DNA from: Piscirickettsiaceae bacterium
Lineage (GTDB): Bacteria > Pseudomonadota > Gammaproteobacteria > Nitrosococcales > Methylophagaceae
Length of the DNA stretch: 64,000 bases
NCBI GenBank assembly: GCA_013215805.1
Contig: JABSQM010000014.1
Span: 1 to 64,000, forward strand
Direction: 5' to 3'
This document shows, piece by piece, positions 1-10,787 of the stretch. The notes under the pieces are model-generated. The model was not told where the DNA came from and did no database searches. It worked only from the letters and a program-made list of their open reading frames with translations. The translations under genes and the position numbers were made by a program. The first letter of the stretch is position 1. Each line of letters starts with the position of its first letter.

Positions 1-704
1 GGTGTACCTAGTTTATGGAACCAATCGCCACCTTTTTCTAATATTACGGGCACGGATGCTAAACTTTCAGTATTGTTAATAATTGTGGGGCAACCATATA
101 GACCATAGCTAGCTGGAAATGGAGGTTTGTAACGCGGCAGACCCTTTTTACCCTCTATCGATTCTAATAAAGCTGTTTCTTCACCACAAATATAGGCTCC
201 CGCGCCAGGATGAACATACAACTCAAAATTAAACTCCGTACCCAAAATTTTTCTTCCTAAATATCCAAAATTTAATGCTTCTTGCAAAGCCTTATTAAAA
301 CGTTCTACAGGCTCAGTAAATTCTCCTCGTATGTAGTTATAACCTATTTGTGCCCCAATAGTATAAGCAGCAATAAGCATCCCCTCAATTAATTGATGCG
401 GGTTATAACGTAAAATATCTCGATCTTTACAAGTCCCAGGTTCCCCTTCATCAGAATTACACACTATATATCTAGCCCCTGATATATTCTTAGGCATAAA
501 ACTCCATTTCAATCCAGTAGGGAACCCAGCCCCTCCTCGACCGCGCAACGCCGAAATCTTAACCTCTTCGATAATGTCCTCAGGACATATTTTTTCCTCT
601 AATATTTTTTCAAACACCTTATAGCCACCAATACTACGATAGGATTGCATAGTCCATGGTTGATCGAGATATCGGGTACGAAAACAAACCTGATCTAATA
701 ACAT
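1..704 (-). CDS. nuoF: NADH-quinone oxidoreductase subunit F (NuoF), 3' end cut by window
   Basis: Codes for the FMN- and NADH-binding subunit of the peripheral arm of respiratory complex I, which passes electrons from NADH to FMN and then to Fe-S clusters. Reading leftward from an ATG at 704, the frame stays open to the window edge, giving about 234 residues. The start of the product is [12 protein letters not shown]. The glycine-rich FMN/NADH loop [12 protein letters not shown] appears around residues 50-62, followed by [10 protein letters not shown] and [18 protein letters not shown], all typical of NuoF. The C-terminal 4Fe-4S (N3) ligands lie outside the window. The ATG overlaps the nuoE stop codon by one base, which indicates translational coupling inside the nuo operon. 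The family assignment is secure. Confidence 0.96.
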   Translation of the reverse strand, partial: MLLDQVCFRTRYLDQPWTMQSYRSIGGYKVFEKILEEKICPEDIIEEVKISALRGRGGAGFPTGLKWSFMPKNISGARYIVCNSDEGEPGTCKDRDILRYNPHQLIEGMLIAAYTIGAQIGYNYIRGEFTEPVERFNKALQEALNFGYLGRKILGTEFNFELYVHPGAGAYICGEETALLESIEGKKGLPRYKPPFPASYGLYGCPTIINNTESLASVPVILEKGGDWFHKLGT

Positions 705-1213
705 TATTTTATTCCATCTAATATTTGATCAACCTTATCAAAAGTCAAGTGCTCATGATAGTCATGATTAACTTGCATCATAGGAGCTCCACAACAAGCT
801 CCTAAGCATTCGACTTCTTTCAGGGTAATTTTGCCATCATTAGTTGTTTCACCTAATCCAATGCCTAGTCGTTGTTTAAGCTGTACAACAATGGACTCAG
901 AGCCATTTAACTGGCAGGAAATATTAGTACATACATTAATCTTATTTTTACCAACAGGATTTAACTCAAACATCGAATAAAATGTACCAACTTCATAAAC
1001 ATTAATAGCTGGCATGTCTAAATATTCGGCAACTGCTTTCATCGCTAATTTCGATAACCACCCATTATTTACATCTTGTAATATATGCAAACTTGGAATC
1101 ACAGCCGACTGCTTCTGCTCCGCCGGATATTTTGCAATCCAAGAATCTATCTGCTGACGAATATCACCATTGAATAATTGCTCCTTGCTCCCTGTCAGCC
1201 TGATATTAATCAT
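704..1213 (-). CDS. nuoE: NADH-quinone oxidoreductase subunit E (NuoE)
   Basis: Thioredoxin-fold subunit of complex I that binds the 2Fe-2S cluster N1a beside NuoF. The 169-residue product has the expected four cysteines in two pairs, CTNISC near residue 96 and CLGACC near residue 136, with the family motif GAPMMQV just after. The length is normal for the family. The start ATG overlaps the nuoD stop (ATGA) and the stop overlaps the nuoF start, so this gene is embedded in a tightly coupled operon. Nothing in it looks degraded. Confidence 0.97.
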   Translation of the reverse strand: MINIRLTGSKEQLFNGDIRQQIDSWIAKYPAEQKQSAVIPSLHILQDVNNGWLSKLAMKAVAEYLDMPAINVYEVGTFYSMFELNPVGKNKINVCTNISCQLNGSESIVVQLKQRLGIGLGETTNDGKITLKEVECLGACCGAPMMQVNHDYHEHLTFDKVDQILDGIK

Positions 1214-2463
1214 CTATCCACCTCACCAAATACAATATCCATTGTACCAAGAATCGCCACCACATCTGATAACATATGCCCCTTAACCATTTCATTCATT
1301 GCGGATAAATGAGCAAAACCCGGGGCACGAATCTTAACTCTATAAGGTTTATTAGCTCCATCTGAAATCATGTAAATACCCATTTCACCCTTGGGATGCT
1401 CTATTGCAGAATACACCTCACCCTCCGGTACGCAGTAACCTTCGGTAAATAATTTAAAATGGTGTACCAATGCCTCCATATCCTCCTTCATCTTTATGCG
1501 TTTAGGAGGCGCAATTTTCAGATTATCTGTCATTACAGGACCAAAATTATTGCGTAACCAATGAATACACTGCTTAACAATATGGTTAGATTGGCGCATT
1601 TCTTCAACACGAACTAAATATCGATCATAACAATCACCCTGAACTCCCACCGGAATATCAAAATTTAAAATATCGTAAATTTCATATGGCTGCTTTTTAC
1701 GCAAATCCCACTCCAATCCTGAACCTCTCAGCATGGGTCCAGTAAAACCTAATTGTAATGCTCGTTCAGGTGACACCACACCAATACCAACGGTGCGCTG
1801 CTTCCAGATTCTATTATCTGTTAGTAAGGTTTCATACTCATCTACACATTTCGGAAAGCGATTAGTAAAGTCCTCGAGAAAATCTAATAAACTACCCTCT
1901 CGATTGCTATTTTTTTGTCTAATCTCTTTTTCATTGTGCCATTTAGATGCTTTATACAAAGACATCGAATCAGGCAAGTCGCGATAAACACCACCTGGAC
2001 GATAATACGTAGCATGCATTCTTGATCCTGAAACTGCCTCATATGCATCCATCAGGTCTTCGCGTTCACGAAAGCAATAAAGAAAGATAGTCATCGCTCC
2101 AATATCCAAGGCATGAGCACCCAACCACATCAAGTGGTTCAGTATCCGCGTAATCTCGTCAAACATCACACGGATATACTGAGCACGTTCAGGAACCTGT
2201 ACAGAAAGCAATTTTTCTATCGCCATTACATATGCATGTTCATTACATAAAATGGACACGTAGTCAAGTCTATCCATATACCCAATGCTCTGATTGAAAG
2301 GCTTGCTTTCGACTAATTTTTCCGTACCACGATGCAATAGACCAATATGTGGATCCGCATGTTGAATAACCTCACCATCCATTTCTAGGATAAGACGTAA
2401 AACGCCATGTGCAGAAGGATGTTGTGGCCCAAAATTCAAAGTAAAATTCTTTATTTCAGACAT
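1210..2463 (-). CDS. nuoD: NADH-quinone oxidoreductase subunit D (NuoD)
   Basis: The 49 kDa-type subunit that forms part of the quinone-binding cavity of complex I together with NuoB. I place the start at the ATG at 2463 ([20 protein letters not shown]), giving 417 residues, the usual length in betaproteobacteria. A longer reading to 2496 would add a non-conserved leader inside nuoC. The GPQHPSAHG motif with the conserved quinone-site histidine, the segment [16 protein letters not shown] and the C-terminal [12 protein letters not shown] are all present. The start lies 4 bases after the nuoC stop, so it is probably translated by ribosomes leaving nuoC. Confidence 0.97.
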   Translation of the reverse strand: MSEIKNFTLNFGPQHPSAHGVLRLILEMDGEVIQHADPHIGLLHRGTEKLVESKPFNQSIGYMDRLDYVSILCNEHAYVMAIEKLLSVQVPERAQYIRVMFDEITRILNHLMWLGAHALDIGAMTIFLYCFREREDLMDAYEAVSGSRMHATYYRPGGVYRDLPDSMSLYKASKWHNEKEIRQKNSNREGSLLDFLEDFTNRFPKCVDEYETLLTDNRIWKQRTVGIGVVSPERALQLGFTGPMLRGSGLEWDLRKKQPYEIYDILNFDIPVGVQGDCYDRYLVRVEEMRQSNHIVKQCIHWLRNNFGPVMTDNLKIAPPKRIKMKEDMEALVHHFKLFTEGYCVPEGEVYSAIEHPKGEMGIYMISDGANKPYRVKIRAPGFAHLSAMNEMVKGHMLSDVVAILGTMDIVFGEVDR

Positions 2464-2467
2464 AATT

Positions 2468-3124
2468 TTAATCACTATCCTGATAGCGATTATCATCTCG
2501 GATAACTCGGGGGACTAGGGTTCTATCTTCAATAGATACAGCCTCATATATTACCCGCTTCTTATCCGGATCATATCGCATCTCTACATTGCCGATCAAA
2601 GGAAAATCTTTCCTAAATGGATGACCAATAAAACCATAATCAGTCAAAATACGACGTAAATCCTCATGACCGGCAAATAAAATCCCGAATAAATCAAATA
2701 CTTCTCGCTCAAACCAATCGGCACTATTCCATATTTTACTTACGCTATCTATTATTGGCTGTTCAAGATTTAAACCTACCTTCAATCGTAAGCGTTGATT
2801 ATTCTTAATTGATAGGAGATGATAGACTACCGCATATTGACTAATTGTCGACTCGGAAGCCATATGATCTTCATTATTAATAGCCCGACCGAAACCAAAG
2901 TCTGAAGAAGACTTAGTTCCCCAAGATGAATTACCATATGTAGAATAATCGACACCACAAATGTCTATTAATTGTTCAAAATTGAATAAATCGCGCAATT
3001 GCACACAAACTCTAAGTATCTCCTCTACGGAGATATCCAGTGTTAATTCACCCTTTTTGTACTCACAGGCCAATAATTGTCTTTCAAAATGCCGTTCTAA
3101 CTTGACCTTAAAAACATCCATCAT
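2468..3124 (-). CDS. nuoC: NADH-quinone oxidoreductase subunit C (NuoC)
   Basis: The 30 kDa-type subunit of the complex I peripheral arm. The 218-residue product has the family core [17 protein letters not shown] followed by [20 protein letters not shown] near residues 140-180, then the tail [15 protein letters not shown]. It is slightly longer than average because of a polar insertion rich in Gly and Ser after VDYSTYG (about residues 63-85). Two consecutive ATG codons are possible starts and differ by one residue. It sits 24 bases after nuoB and 4 bases before nuoD. Confidence 0.95.
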   Translation of the reverse strand: MMDVFKVKLERHFERQLLACEYKKGELTLDISVEEILRVCVQLRDLFNFEQLIDICGVDYSTYGNSSWGTKSSSDFGFGRAINNEDHMASESTISQYAVVYHLLSIKNNQRLRLKVGLNLEQPIIDSVSKIWNSADWFEREVFDLFGILFAGHEDLRRILTDYGFIGHPFRKDFPLIGNVEMRYDPDKKRVIYEAVSIEDRTLVPRVIRDDNRYQDSD

Positions 3125-3148
3125 TGTGATTTCGTTTGGTTACGCCTC

Positions 3149-3628
3149 TTAGTTTTTAGCTATGGTTTCCGTACGGCGTATTTTTTTCTGTAACTGAATA
3201 ATGCCATACAATAATGCCTCTGCTGTAGGCGGACAGCCTGGTATATATATATCAACAGGGACTATGCGATCGCAGCCACGTACTACAGAATAAGAATAAT
3301 GATAATAACCACCACCGTTCGCACAGGAACCCATTGAAATTACCCATCGAGGCTCGGCCATTTGATCATAAACCTTGCGTAAAGCAGGTGCCATTTTATT
3401 AACCAAAGTACCAGCCACGATCATCACATCTGATTGACGGGGACTTGGACGAAATACCACACCAAATCGATCTAAGTCATAACGTGATGCACCAGCATGC
3501 ATCATTTCAACTGCGCAACATGCTAGCCCAAATGTCATTGGCCACAATGACCCAGTTCGAGCCCAATTGATTAATTTATCAGCGGACGTGGTGACGACAC
3601 CTTCTTCGAGTATACCTTCTATTCCCAT
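3149..3628 (-). CDS. nuoB: NADH-quinone oxidoreductase subunit B (NuoB)
   Basis: Carries the terminal 4Fe-4S cluster N2 that reduces quinone. The start is set at the ATG at 3628 ([10 protein letters not shown]), which has a strong ribosome-binding sequence AAGGGGG upstream and matches the usual 159-residue length. A reading from 3649 would add seven unconserved residues. Cluster ligands are visible as the tandem cysteines in [13 protein letters not shown], the cysteine in [15 protein letters not shown] and the one in [12 protein letters not shown]. The first 10 bases overlap the end of nuoA, so translation is coupled. Confidence 0.97.
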   Translation of the reverse strand: MGIEGILEEGVVTTSADKLINWARTGSLWPMTFGLACCAVEMMHAGASRYDLDRFGVVFRPSPRQSDVMIVAGTLVNKMAPALRKVYDQMAEPRWVISMGSCANGGGYYHYSYSVVRGCDRIVPVDIYIPGCPPTAEALLYGIIQLQKKIRRTETIAKN

Positions 3629-3975
3629 TCTAGCGCCCCCTTCTTCCATTCATAGATAAAACCAACAACTAAAATGGCCAAAAATAAAAACATGGCAAAT
3701 AGACCAAACACACCTATTTGATCAAGCACAACCGCCCATGGAAACAGGAAAGCTATTTCTAAATCAAAAATAATAAATAAGATCGCAACCAGGTAATAAC
3801 GTACATCAAATTTTATTTGTGAATCTTCGAAGGGTTCGAAGCCACATTCATAGACAGAACATTTTTCATCATCAGGACGATGTGGCCCAAGAATGAAGCC
3901 GACAAACAATGGCGCGAAACCAAAGCCAATGCCAATAATCATAAATAATAAAATTGGAAGGTAATTCTCCAGCAT
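3619..3975 (-). CDS. nuoA: NADH-quinone oxidoreductase subunit A (NuoA)
   Basis: Small membrane subunit of complex I. Its 118 residues contain three hydrophobic helices (about 5-28, 60-82 and 88-108) and the conserved loop YECGFEPF with its cysteine, plus [18 protein letters not shown], a diagnostic NuoA segment with acidic residues at the membrane. This is the first gene of the visible nuo operon. The 670 bases upstream are non-coding, so an operon promoter should lie there or further up with secG, though I cannot identify one confidently. Confidence 0.96.
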   Translation of the reverse strand: MLENYLPILLFMIIGIGFGFAPLFVGFILGPHRPDDEKCSVYECGFEPFEDSQIKFDVRYYLVAILFIIFDLEIAFLFPWAVVLDQIGVFGLFAMFLFLAILVVGFIYEWKKGALEWE

Positions 3976-4646
3976 ACTTCTCTTTTCTAACCTTAAATAG
4001 TTTCATAATTCAGCACATCACACGATGTATGCACCTAAAACTCATTTTTATAAACGTCTCAGACTACATGGAGGCTACTTCTAAAGCTACAAATTATTAC
4101 AAGTGGCTTGAAGTCGAAATTACATAATATTGATTCAAATCACTCAAATCATATAAATAAATGATATGTATACCTTAATATACAGTATCCAAATAGAACA
4201 ATAGAAATTAATTTCACCATACATCTCAGCTGGAATAAACCATTGAAATACCTTGATGAAACCATAGTCCTATATTATCGCCCTAATGATCATTCACTAT
4301 AAATACAAACCAAATTAGGAAGGACTGTTCTGAGGCAGAACCAATATTTCACACATAAAACAAAATTTATAATTAATTTGATTATATATTTTCTTAATTT
4401 TGCAAAAACACTCGAATATCTAATGCTCATATTACCTAATTGACATTAGGATCATCTTAATCAAAATTATAAGATTACATACGTTGCTTCACAGTAATAT
4501 TTCAAAATATTTTCGATGAAAAGCAGAAGAAGATAATTGATAAGAACAGTTCATTATAAATGCCGCCTCTACCTATAGCCCAAAATAATTAATAAACCAT
4601 CCCAATTTTTAAAAGAAATATCATTTAAATAATTCTCATATTTTGA
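3976..4646. other. Non-coding gap between nuoA and tRNA-Leu
   Basis: About 670 AT-rich bases with no open frame that I recognise on either strand. In related bacteria the tRNA is usually close to nuoA, so this spacer is longer than expected. I found no fragment of a known gene in it. Confidence 0.5.
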
Positions 4647-4729
4647 TGCCGATGAGCGGAATCGAACCGCTACGGACTACGTCCACCACCCCCTCAAGAT
4701 GGCGTGTCTACCAATTTCACCACATCGGC
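4647..4729 (-). tRNA. tRNA-Leu, anticodon GAG
   Basis: The minus strand folds as a class II tRNA. A 7 bp acceptor stem pairs GCCGATG with CATCGGC, followed by discriminator A. The D arm reads GGTGAAATTGGTAGAC, the anticodon loop CTTGAGG has anticodon GAG, and there is a long variable arm and the T loop GGTTCGATTCC. The discriminator is followed by TCA, so the terminal CCA is not fully encoded and must be added by the CCA-adding enzyme. It lies 15 bases downstream of secG on the same strand, the secG-tRNA-Leu arrangement also seen in Escherichia coli. Confidence 0.96.
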
Positions 4730-4744
4730 AATTATAACAACTAC

Positions 4745-5071
4745 TTATGGTAATTTAGGCAGATCTTTAGGAATGGCTTCCGCAGACTTAATAGAGGATT
4801 GAGAGACGGACTGTACCACACTCTCAGCTCGATCAATTTTACCAAAGAAATAAGCAAGTGTAAGACTAGTAACAAAGAATATTATCGCGATAATTGCACT
4901 AATCTTACTTAGTAAGGATGCCGATCCCTGGCTACCAAACAGACTGGATGAAGTACCCCCGCCGCTAAGAGAAGAAGCGCCAGCATCAGCTCCTTTACCA
5001 TGTTGAATAAGGATCAATCCTATAAGTAAGAATGAAACTATTATATGAACCGATACAATTATTGCATTCAT
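4745..5071 (-). CDS. secG: Preprotein translocase subunit SecG
   Basis: Auxiliary membrane subunit of the SecYEG protein-export channel. The 108-residue product has two hydrophobic helices (about 5-22 and 53-75) joined by the family-specific loop HGKGADAGASSLSGG, which contains the conserved Gly-Lys-Gly-Ala-Asp signature. The polar Ser/Lys-rich C-terminus is typical and variable. It is followed closely by tRNA-Leu, suggesting joint transcription. Confidence 0.95.
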   Translation of the reverse strand: MNAIIVSVHIIVSFLLIGLILIQHGKGADAGASSLSGGGTSSSLFGSQGSASLLSKISAIIAIIFFVTSLTLAYFFGKIDRAESVVQSVSQSSIKSAEAIPKDLPKLP

Positions 5072-5624
5072 CTTGAAATTAACCTAAAATTAGGTTTATA
5101 CCTTTGATTAATATGAATTCACTAAAATATTTATAGAGATTATCATCTTCCCCACAAGCACCAAATTCCTCTCCGCCTTAGAATTTATAAATATTAAAAA
5201 TACATAATTTTATTAAAGATCCAATGATCAACTTCCCCTCCTAATAGCAAATACGCAATCAAGAATTATCTCAATAGTAAACATTTCCAGTATATCCTAT
5301 TGTTAGAATAACAAACAAGATTAAAAAATTTACAAACCTAATGTTAAGAACAAAATTTAAATTATTTAAAACATTATTTATGGTTAAATATCATGGTATA
5401 GCACTATTACACTTGAATGGTATCTAATGTCCTATAAATATACCCCACCCAAGTAGATAAAATTAAATACAACTACCAACATTGGATTTAACATTACGAA
5501 TTTATACTCAACACCTAACTAGACAATACTCGTAACACTCAAATATAAAACATAATACGTCTATAACACTGCATAAATAATAAATTCAGATATATAAAAT
5601 TATGAATAGATATTCAATTGAATG
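5072..5624. other. Non-coding gap between secG and glmM (possible tpiA position)
   Basis: About 550 bases without an open gene. In many betaproteobacteria tpiA precedes secG, so a decayed triose-phosphate isomerase could lie here. On the minus strand near 5130-5240 a faint LLGGEV then LVLVG spacing resembles the TpiA C-terminal phosphate loop, but the resemblance is too weak to annotate. Confidence 0.35.
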
Positions 5625-6974
5625 CTAAATTCGTAAAATAGTTTCAATTAATTTTGCTAGCCTTCTAGCCATATAGTAAATCAAGTCAGCATCCCTACCT
5701 TCAACCATTACCCGAACTACCGGTTCCGTACCAGATGCTCGCAATAACACGTTACCTTCATTGCCCAACTTAACCTTAATATTATTAACAGCCTTGGCCA
5801 CATCATCGTTAGTAGTTAAATCCACTATATTATTTGCCTTAACATTAATTAATATTTGTGGATATTTAATAAATGCAGCACGTAATTCATGCAAACTAGA
5901 GCCCGTTTCTATCATCTCTGATAATACCTGCAATGCAGCCACCGTCCCATCACAAGTAGCAGTTTTATCTAGGCAGATAATATGTCCTGAAGACTCACCC
6001 CCGACTTTACCGCCAATATTTCTCATTTTTTCAATAACATGGCGATCACCTACATTAGTACGATGTAAATTCATATCGTACCTCGCCAAGGCATACTCCA
6101 ATCCAAGGTTAGACATGAGCGTTCCAACCACCTCTGTATGCCCAATACCTTTTCGTTTTTGAGAACGGGCAATGATGAATAATAATTCATCTCCATCCAC
6201 AAGTTCACCCTTATGATCGACCATAATAAGTCGATCACCATCACCATCCAAAGCCACACCTACATCAGCTTGATGCTTTAATACCAGCGCCTGTAATAAA
6301 CGAGGGGCAGTTGATCCACAATTATGATTGATATTGATACCATTAGGCTCTGCTCCCATAACGATTACATCTGCACCCAACCCTCTGAATATCTTCGGAG
6401 TAACATAGTAAGTGGCACCATGAGCACAATCAACCACAAGTTTAACGTCAGTGAAATAAATATCATCTGGTATAGTGCCCTTGCAAAATCTTATGTAGCA
6501 TCCAATAGCACCATCAACACGATGAGCCCTGCCCAAATGAGTAGATTCTACCGTTCTAAGCGGCTGTTCCAACATTGATTCTATTTCTAATTCAATAACA
6601 TCAGGTAATTTTGTGCCATATTCTGAAAAAAATTTGATACCATTATCATGGTAATGGTTATGAGATGCACTGATAACAATACCGGCTTGTGCACAGAGGG
6701 TACGTGTTAAATAAGCAATTGCTGGAGTAGGCATGGGACCAAGTAGATAGACATCGACACCAGCGGCAGATAATCCTGCCTGTAGTGCTGATTCGAACAT
6801 ATATCCAGAAATACGTGTATCCTTCCCAATTAATACTTTATTTTGATCACCTTTAGCTAGAACACGACCAACAGCCCAACCTAATTTTAATATGAAATCA
6901 GGTGTGATAACACCATCACCTACTCTGCCACGTATGCCGTCCGTTCCAAAATAACGTCTTTTTTGTTCAGTCAA
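5625..6974 (-). CDS. glmM: Phosphoglucosamine mutase GlmM
   Basis: Converts glucosamine-6-phosphate to glucosamine-1-phosphate in UDP-GlcNAc synthesis for peptidoglycan and lipid A. The 449-residue product is full length. It shows the N-terminal FGTDGIRGRVG, the active-site serine loop ISASHN with phospho-serine at about residue 104, the metal loop DGDGDR, the sugar-binding GGESSGH and the C-terminal phosphate loop RASGTEPVVRVMVEG. One oddity is that the proline normally following SASHN is histidine (residue 107). The start is TTG, overlapping the folP stop by 8 bases, with an AGG ribosome-binding element upstream. It follows folP and ftsH as in many proteobacteria. Confidence 0.96.
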   Translation of the reverse strand: MTEQKRRYFGTDGIRGRVGDGVITPDFILKLGWAVGRVLAKGDQNKVLIGKDTRISGYMFESALQAGLSAAGVDVYLLGPMPTPAIAYLTRTLCAQAGIVISASHNHYHDNGIKFFSEYGTKLPDVIELEIESMLEQPLRTVESTHLGRAHRVDGAIGCYIRFCKGTIPDDIYFTDVKLVVDCAHGATYYVTPKIFRGLGADVIVMGAEPNGININHNCGSTAPRLLQALVLKHQADVGVALDGDGDRLIMVDHKGELVDGDELLFIIARSQKRKGIGHTEVVGTLMSNLGLEYALARYDMNLHRTNVGDRHVIEKMRNIGGKVGGESSGHIICLDKTATCDGTVAALQVLSEMIETGSSLHELRAAFIKYPQILINVKANNIVDLTTNDDVAKAVNNIKVKLGNEGNVLLRASGTEPVVRVMVEGRDADLIYYMARRLAKLIETILRI

Positions 6975-7806
6975 AGTCTTCTACCTGCATCACATGATTG
7001 CAAATGCTAATTGCCTCAACTGTTTCACGAACATCATGACAGCGAATTATTTTCGCTCCTTGCCAAACTGCTATAGTTGCCAAAGATAAGCTGCCAGACA
7101 AACGCTCATCCACTGTTAAATCTAATAAGCTTCCAATGATTGATTTGCGAGAAACTCCAACTAGTACAGGAAAACCCTGGTTAACTATCGCATGCAAACA
7201 TTTCATCAATTGCAGATTATGATTAACTTGCTTACCAAAGCCAAAACCTGGATCTAAAATAATTTTATCGTATGAAATTCCTACTCGCGCACATGTATCC
7301 ACTCGACCAATCAAAAATTTACAGACATCTTTGGTTACATCTTCATACTGAGGATTATCTTGCACATTGACATAATTGCCTTGTGTATGCATTAGGCATA
7401 CTGGTACATCCAAATCTTTTACAGTTCGTAATGCACCTGGAACGCATAGAGCACGCACATCATTGATCATTCCCGCACCAGCCTTAACTGAAGCGTGCAT
7501 CACCTTAGGTTTACTTGTATCAATTGAGATCGGAACTATAATTTCGGATTTAATAGCTTCAATGATCGGTACTACACGATTAATTTCTTCCTCAACGGAA
7601 ATAATAGACGCACCTGGCCGTGTGGATTCGCCACCAACATCAATAATGGCTGCACCAGCTTCTACCATCTTCTTCGCTTGGACTAATGCGGCATAAATAT
7701 CTAAGAATTGACCACCATCAAAAAATGAATCTGGCGTTATATTCAATACACCCATTACCTGAGGATAACGTAAATCTAACATATTACCCGCACAATCCAA
7801 AATCAT
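6967..7806 (-). CDS. folP: Dihydropteroate synthase FolP
   Basis: Joins p-aminobenzoate to dihydropterin pyrophosphate in folate synthesis. The 279-residue protein shows the TIM-barrel motifs MGVLNITPDSFFDGG (residues 18-32), DVGGESTRPGA, SIDTSKPKVM, MINDVRAL, the MHTQG loop, DPGFGFGKQ and the C-terminal RCHDVRET. The usual MHMQG is MHTQG here. An AGG element lies just before its ATG, and the gene begins 9 bases after ftsH and overlaps glmM, forming an ftsH-folP-glmM operon. Confidence 0.96.
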   Translation of the reverse strand: MILDCAGNMLDLRYPQVMGVLNITPDSFFDGGQFLDIYAALVQAKKMVEAGAAIIDVGGESTRPGASIISVEEEINRVVPIIEAIKSEIIVPISIDTSKPKVMHASVKAGAGMINDVRALCVPGALRTVKDLDVPVCLMHTQGNYVNVQDNPQYEDVTKDVCKFLIGRVDTCARVGISYDKIILDPGFGFGKQVNHNLQLMKCLHAIVNQGFPVLVGVSRKSIIGSLLDLTVDERLSGSLSLATIAVWQGAKIIRCHDVRETVEAISICNHVMQVEDFD

Positions 7807-7815
7807 AAACCTACC

Positions 7816-9732
7816 CTAAGATAATTGATCAGCAGCCTTGCCTGTCGTTCCTGACTCCGATGATTTACTTGCAGATGATGGAGGAATGTCTGATCCATCA
7901 ACGATATTTGACCAATCTTTAGGCTTTCCAGGCTCGCGATCTTCCATGATTGCATCTATTTGCTCGCCATCAATTGTTTCATACTTCATTAATAATTTAG
8001 TCATGCTATGTAACTTGTCTATATTATTAGTTAGAAGCTTTTCAGCACGTTGATAATTACGATTGATTAAAATCCGTACATCCTCATCAATTTGTTTTGC
8101 CGTTAAATCAGATACTGCTTTATGCTGTGTTATAGAACGTCCCAAAAATATTTCACCCTCATCCTCGCCATACGACATCGGTCCCATATTATCGGAAAGC
8201 CCCCATTTGGTTACCATATTATGAGCTAATTCGGTCGCCCTCTGGATGTCATTCGACGCACCTGTAGTGACCGCTTCAGTACCGAAAATCATTTCTTCAG
8301 CAATACGTCCGCCATATAAGCTGGAAATTTGACTTTCTACTTGTTGTTTACTGTGACTATACCTATCTTCAGTGGGTAAGAACATTGTGACACCCAGAGC
8401 ACGTCCCCGAGGAATGATACTGACTTTATATACTGGATCATGATCAGGAACTAATCGGCCTACGATGGCATGACCTGCTTCATGATAGGCTGTTAATTCC
8501 TTCTCCTTATCATTCATCACCATCGATTTCCTTTCTGCACCCATTATAATTTTATCTTTTGACTTTTCCATATCACTCATAAACACCAAACGTTTATCTG
8601 ACCTTGCTGCAAAAAGAGCAGCTTCATTAACTAAGTTAGCCAAGTCAGCTCCTGAGAAACCAGGAGTACCACGGGCAATGACGCTGGGCTCAACATCAGT
8701 ATCAGTAGGGACGTTCTTCAAATGTACATTTAATATTTGTTCTCGACCACGAATATCAGGCAAGGGAACCACTACCTGCCGATCAAAACGACCTGGACGT
8801 AATAATGCAGGATCTAAAACGTCTGGTCGATTAGTGGCTGCTATAATAATAATACCCTCATTGCCTTCAAAGCCATCCATTTCAACCAATAACTGATTTA
8901 ATGTTTGTTCCCGCTCATCATTGCCACCTCCCATGCCAGCGCCACGATGGCGTCCTACTGCATCGATCTCATCAATAAAGATGATGCACGGTGCATGCTT
9001 TTTGGCCTGCTCAAACATATCACGTACTCGTGCAGCACCTACACCCACAAACATCTCTACAAAATCCGATCCAGAAATAGTAAAAAATGGCACTTTAGCT
9101 TCTCCTGCAATTGCCTTTGCCAATAAAGTTTTGCCCGTGCCTGGAGAGCCAATCATTAAAATTCCACGTGGAATACGACCACCCAATTTTTGAAATTTAC
9201 CTGGATCACTCAAAAAATCGACTAGCTCAGCCACTTCCTCTTTTGCCTCATCAACGCCAGCCACATCCTTGAAATTAACTTTAACCTGATCTTCATTCAA
9301 CATTTTGGCCTTACTTTTACCAAATGACATTGGATTCTTACCGCCACCACCTTGCATTTGACGCATAAAGAAAATCCATACACCGATTAATAGCAACATT
9401 GGAAACCATGAAATAAAAATATTCATTAATAAGCTTGGTTTTTCCGCTTGTTTCGACTGAATAGTTACGCCATTATCAAGCAGATCTCCAATTAATCCTG
9501 GATCATAATCTGGACTATAGGTTATAAATTCACCGCCATCAGTTAAATTGCCTGAAATAGTCCGGCCCTGAATATCGACACGCGCCACTGATCCGTTTTT
9601 CACATTAGAGATGAAACTAGAATAATCAATCTCATCCTGTTGGGTTCTTTGTGGCCCAAAATTGTTAAATACCGACATCAGCACTATGGCGATGACTACC
9701 CATAAAATAATATTTTTTATCATGTCATTCAA
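7816..9732 (-). CDS. ftsH: ATP-dependent zinc metalloprotease FtsH
   Basis: Membrane-anchored AAA+ protease that degrades misassembled membrane proteins and regulatory proteins. The 638-residue product has two transmembrane segments (about 7-23 and 104-122), Walker A GSPGTGKT at 195-202, Walker [12 protein letters not shown], an arginine-finger region [11 protein letters not shown] and the zinc motif HEAGH near residue 420. The preferred start is TTG at 9732 because GAGG lies at good distance before it and the resulting N-terminus MNDMIKN matches relatives; the ATG at 9723 has poor spacing. Upstream, where rlmE is expected, only a relic remains. Confidence 0.97.
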   Translation of the reverse strand: MNDMIKNIILWVVIAIVLMSVFNNFGPQRTQQDEIDYSSFISNVKNGSVARVDIQGRTISGNLTDGGEFITYSPDYDPGLIGDLLDNGVTIQSKQAEKPSLLMNIFISWFPMLLLIGVWIFFMRQMQGGGGKNPMSFGKSKAKMLNEDQVKVNFKDVAGVDEAKEEVAELVDFLSDPGKFQKLGGRIPRGILMIGSPGTGKTLLAKAIAGEAKVPFFTISGSDFVEMFVGVGAARVRDMFEQAKKHAPCIIFIDEIDAVGRHRGAGMGGGNDEREQTLNQLLVEMDGFEGNEGIIIIAATNRPDVLDPALLRPGRFDRQVVVPLPDIRGREQILNVHLKNVPTDTDVEPSVIARGTPGFSGADLANLVNEAALFAARSDKRLVFMSDMEKSKDKIIMGAERKSMVMNDKEKELTAYHEAGHAIVGRLVPDHDPVYKVSIIPRGRALGVTMFLPTEDRYSHSKQQVESQISSLYGGRIAEEMIFGTEAVTTGASNDIQRATELAHNMVTKWGLSDNMGPMSYGEDEGEIFLGRSITQHKAVSDLTAKQIDEDVRILINRNYQRAEKLLTNNIDKLHSMTKLLMKYETIDGEQIDAIMEDREPGKPKDWSNIVDGSDIPPSSASKSSESGTTGKAADQLS

Positions 9733-9829
9733 TGTTTGTTACCTCTAGTAACGTTTAATTATTCTATTTGCTTAAACTACGAGTAAATATTTTTAAATTT
9801 TGCGCTTATAACTAATTATGATTACGTGT

Positions 9830-10420
9830 AATACACTCATATTTAAGGCCTGACGCATGAACCTAAAAGTAGATATCAACTCTTGTCTGAATAAATTGAC
9901 AAAAAATAGCTGCACCTACTTACACTATTAACATAAAACCTGAAGTCAATTCTGCCAGATATCTAGGATGATCAAATGAATCTATATCTATAATATTGGG
10001 GGTAATATCAGATAAAACAAGGTCTCCGTAATTAGAGACTTTCTTAAACGCCAACAGATTTATTTAACGCCAAATATTTATTTTAAGATCACTCAATATT
10101 GCAGATATACCCATTCGACAGCCTCACTATAAATACACCTAAAATTTTACCGCTATGCCTTTACCAATAAACTATGAGTAATATATAAAATGACCTGAGC
10201 ACATTAAGAATAAAACTAAATCTATGGCTACAATACCTTGGTCCTGGTGATCTATTATATTAATATTAATTTTCATATCCATCTTCGCACAGCTTAAATA
10301 TTTCATAAGCAAATTATGGCTAGCTACTTATCAAGTATGAAAATTATAAGATCACTAATGATATTTAGATTATTCCCTCATGACACTAAAATCAAAGATG
10401 ATAGGACTTACATTTCAAAT
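9830..10420 (-). pseudogene. rlmE: Relic of 23S rRNA methyltransferase RlmE (RrmJ/FtsJ)
   Basis: RlmE methylates the 2'-O of U2552 in 23S rRNA. No open frame survives, but minus-strand translations in shifted frames recover family motifs in order. GIVAIDLVLFLMCSGHFI (about 10180-10240) matches the GRVIALDLL...PGV.FI segment. DLVLSDITPNIID and then DHPRYLAELTSGF (about 9945-10023) match the catalytic DLVLSDMAPN and following helix. A GGAAIF-like C-terminal block follows with in-frame stops. The position directly upstream of ftsH fits the conserved rlmE-ftsH order. The limits are approximate. Confidence 0.78.
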
Positions 10421-10787
10421 GAATATTCTTTATTAATGATTATTCTAGACCATCAATATTGATTGTTTATCTTTGCAACGTATCTGAAAATGATCAATTA
10501 ATAAAAATCATAGGGACTATGATAATTGAATTTGAAAATACTATAATGATTCTAATTTTAAGAAAAAACCAAGTCTAATCTACCAATAGTGTCAACTCCA
10601 TTTCAACGATAGTAGATTTTTTGAAAATACTAATTTCTACAAATAATTAGCCGTGGATTATTACTAAAAGATAGATAGCATAATATTTTTAATATATTGC
10701 AAAAAAAAAGATAGACATAGAGAAATCTTATACCGCAATGTGAGCGGGGGTAAATTGTCAGCATACATTCAACAATATCTGATTTCA
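10421..10787. other. Non-coding gap between rlmE relic and greA
   Basis: About 370 AT-rich bases. The RNA-binding gene yhbY often lies here divergently, but I could not recognise any fragment of it. Confidence 0.4.

Noticed and set aside
5072-5624. Possible tpiA relic on the minus strand (LLGGEV then LVLVG spacing)
   Set aside because: Only two short glycine motifs, with wrong spacing, and no GHSERR or YEPVWAIG motif. Synteny alone is not enough.
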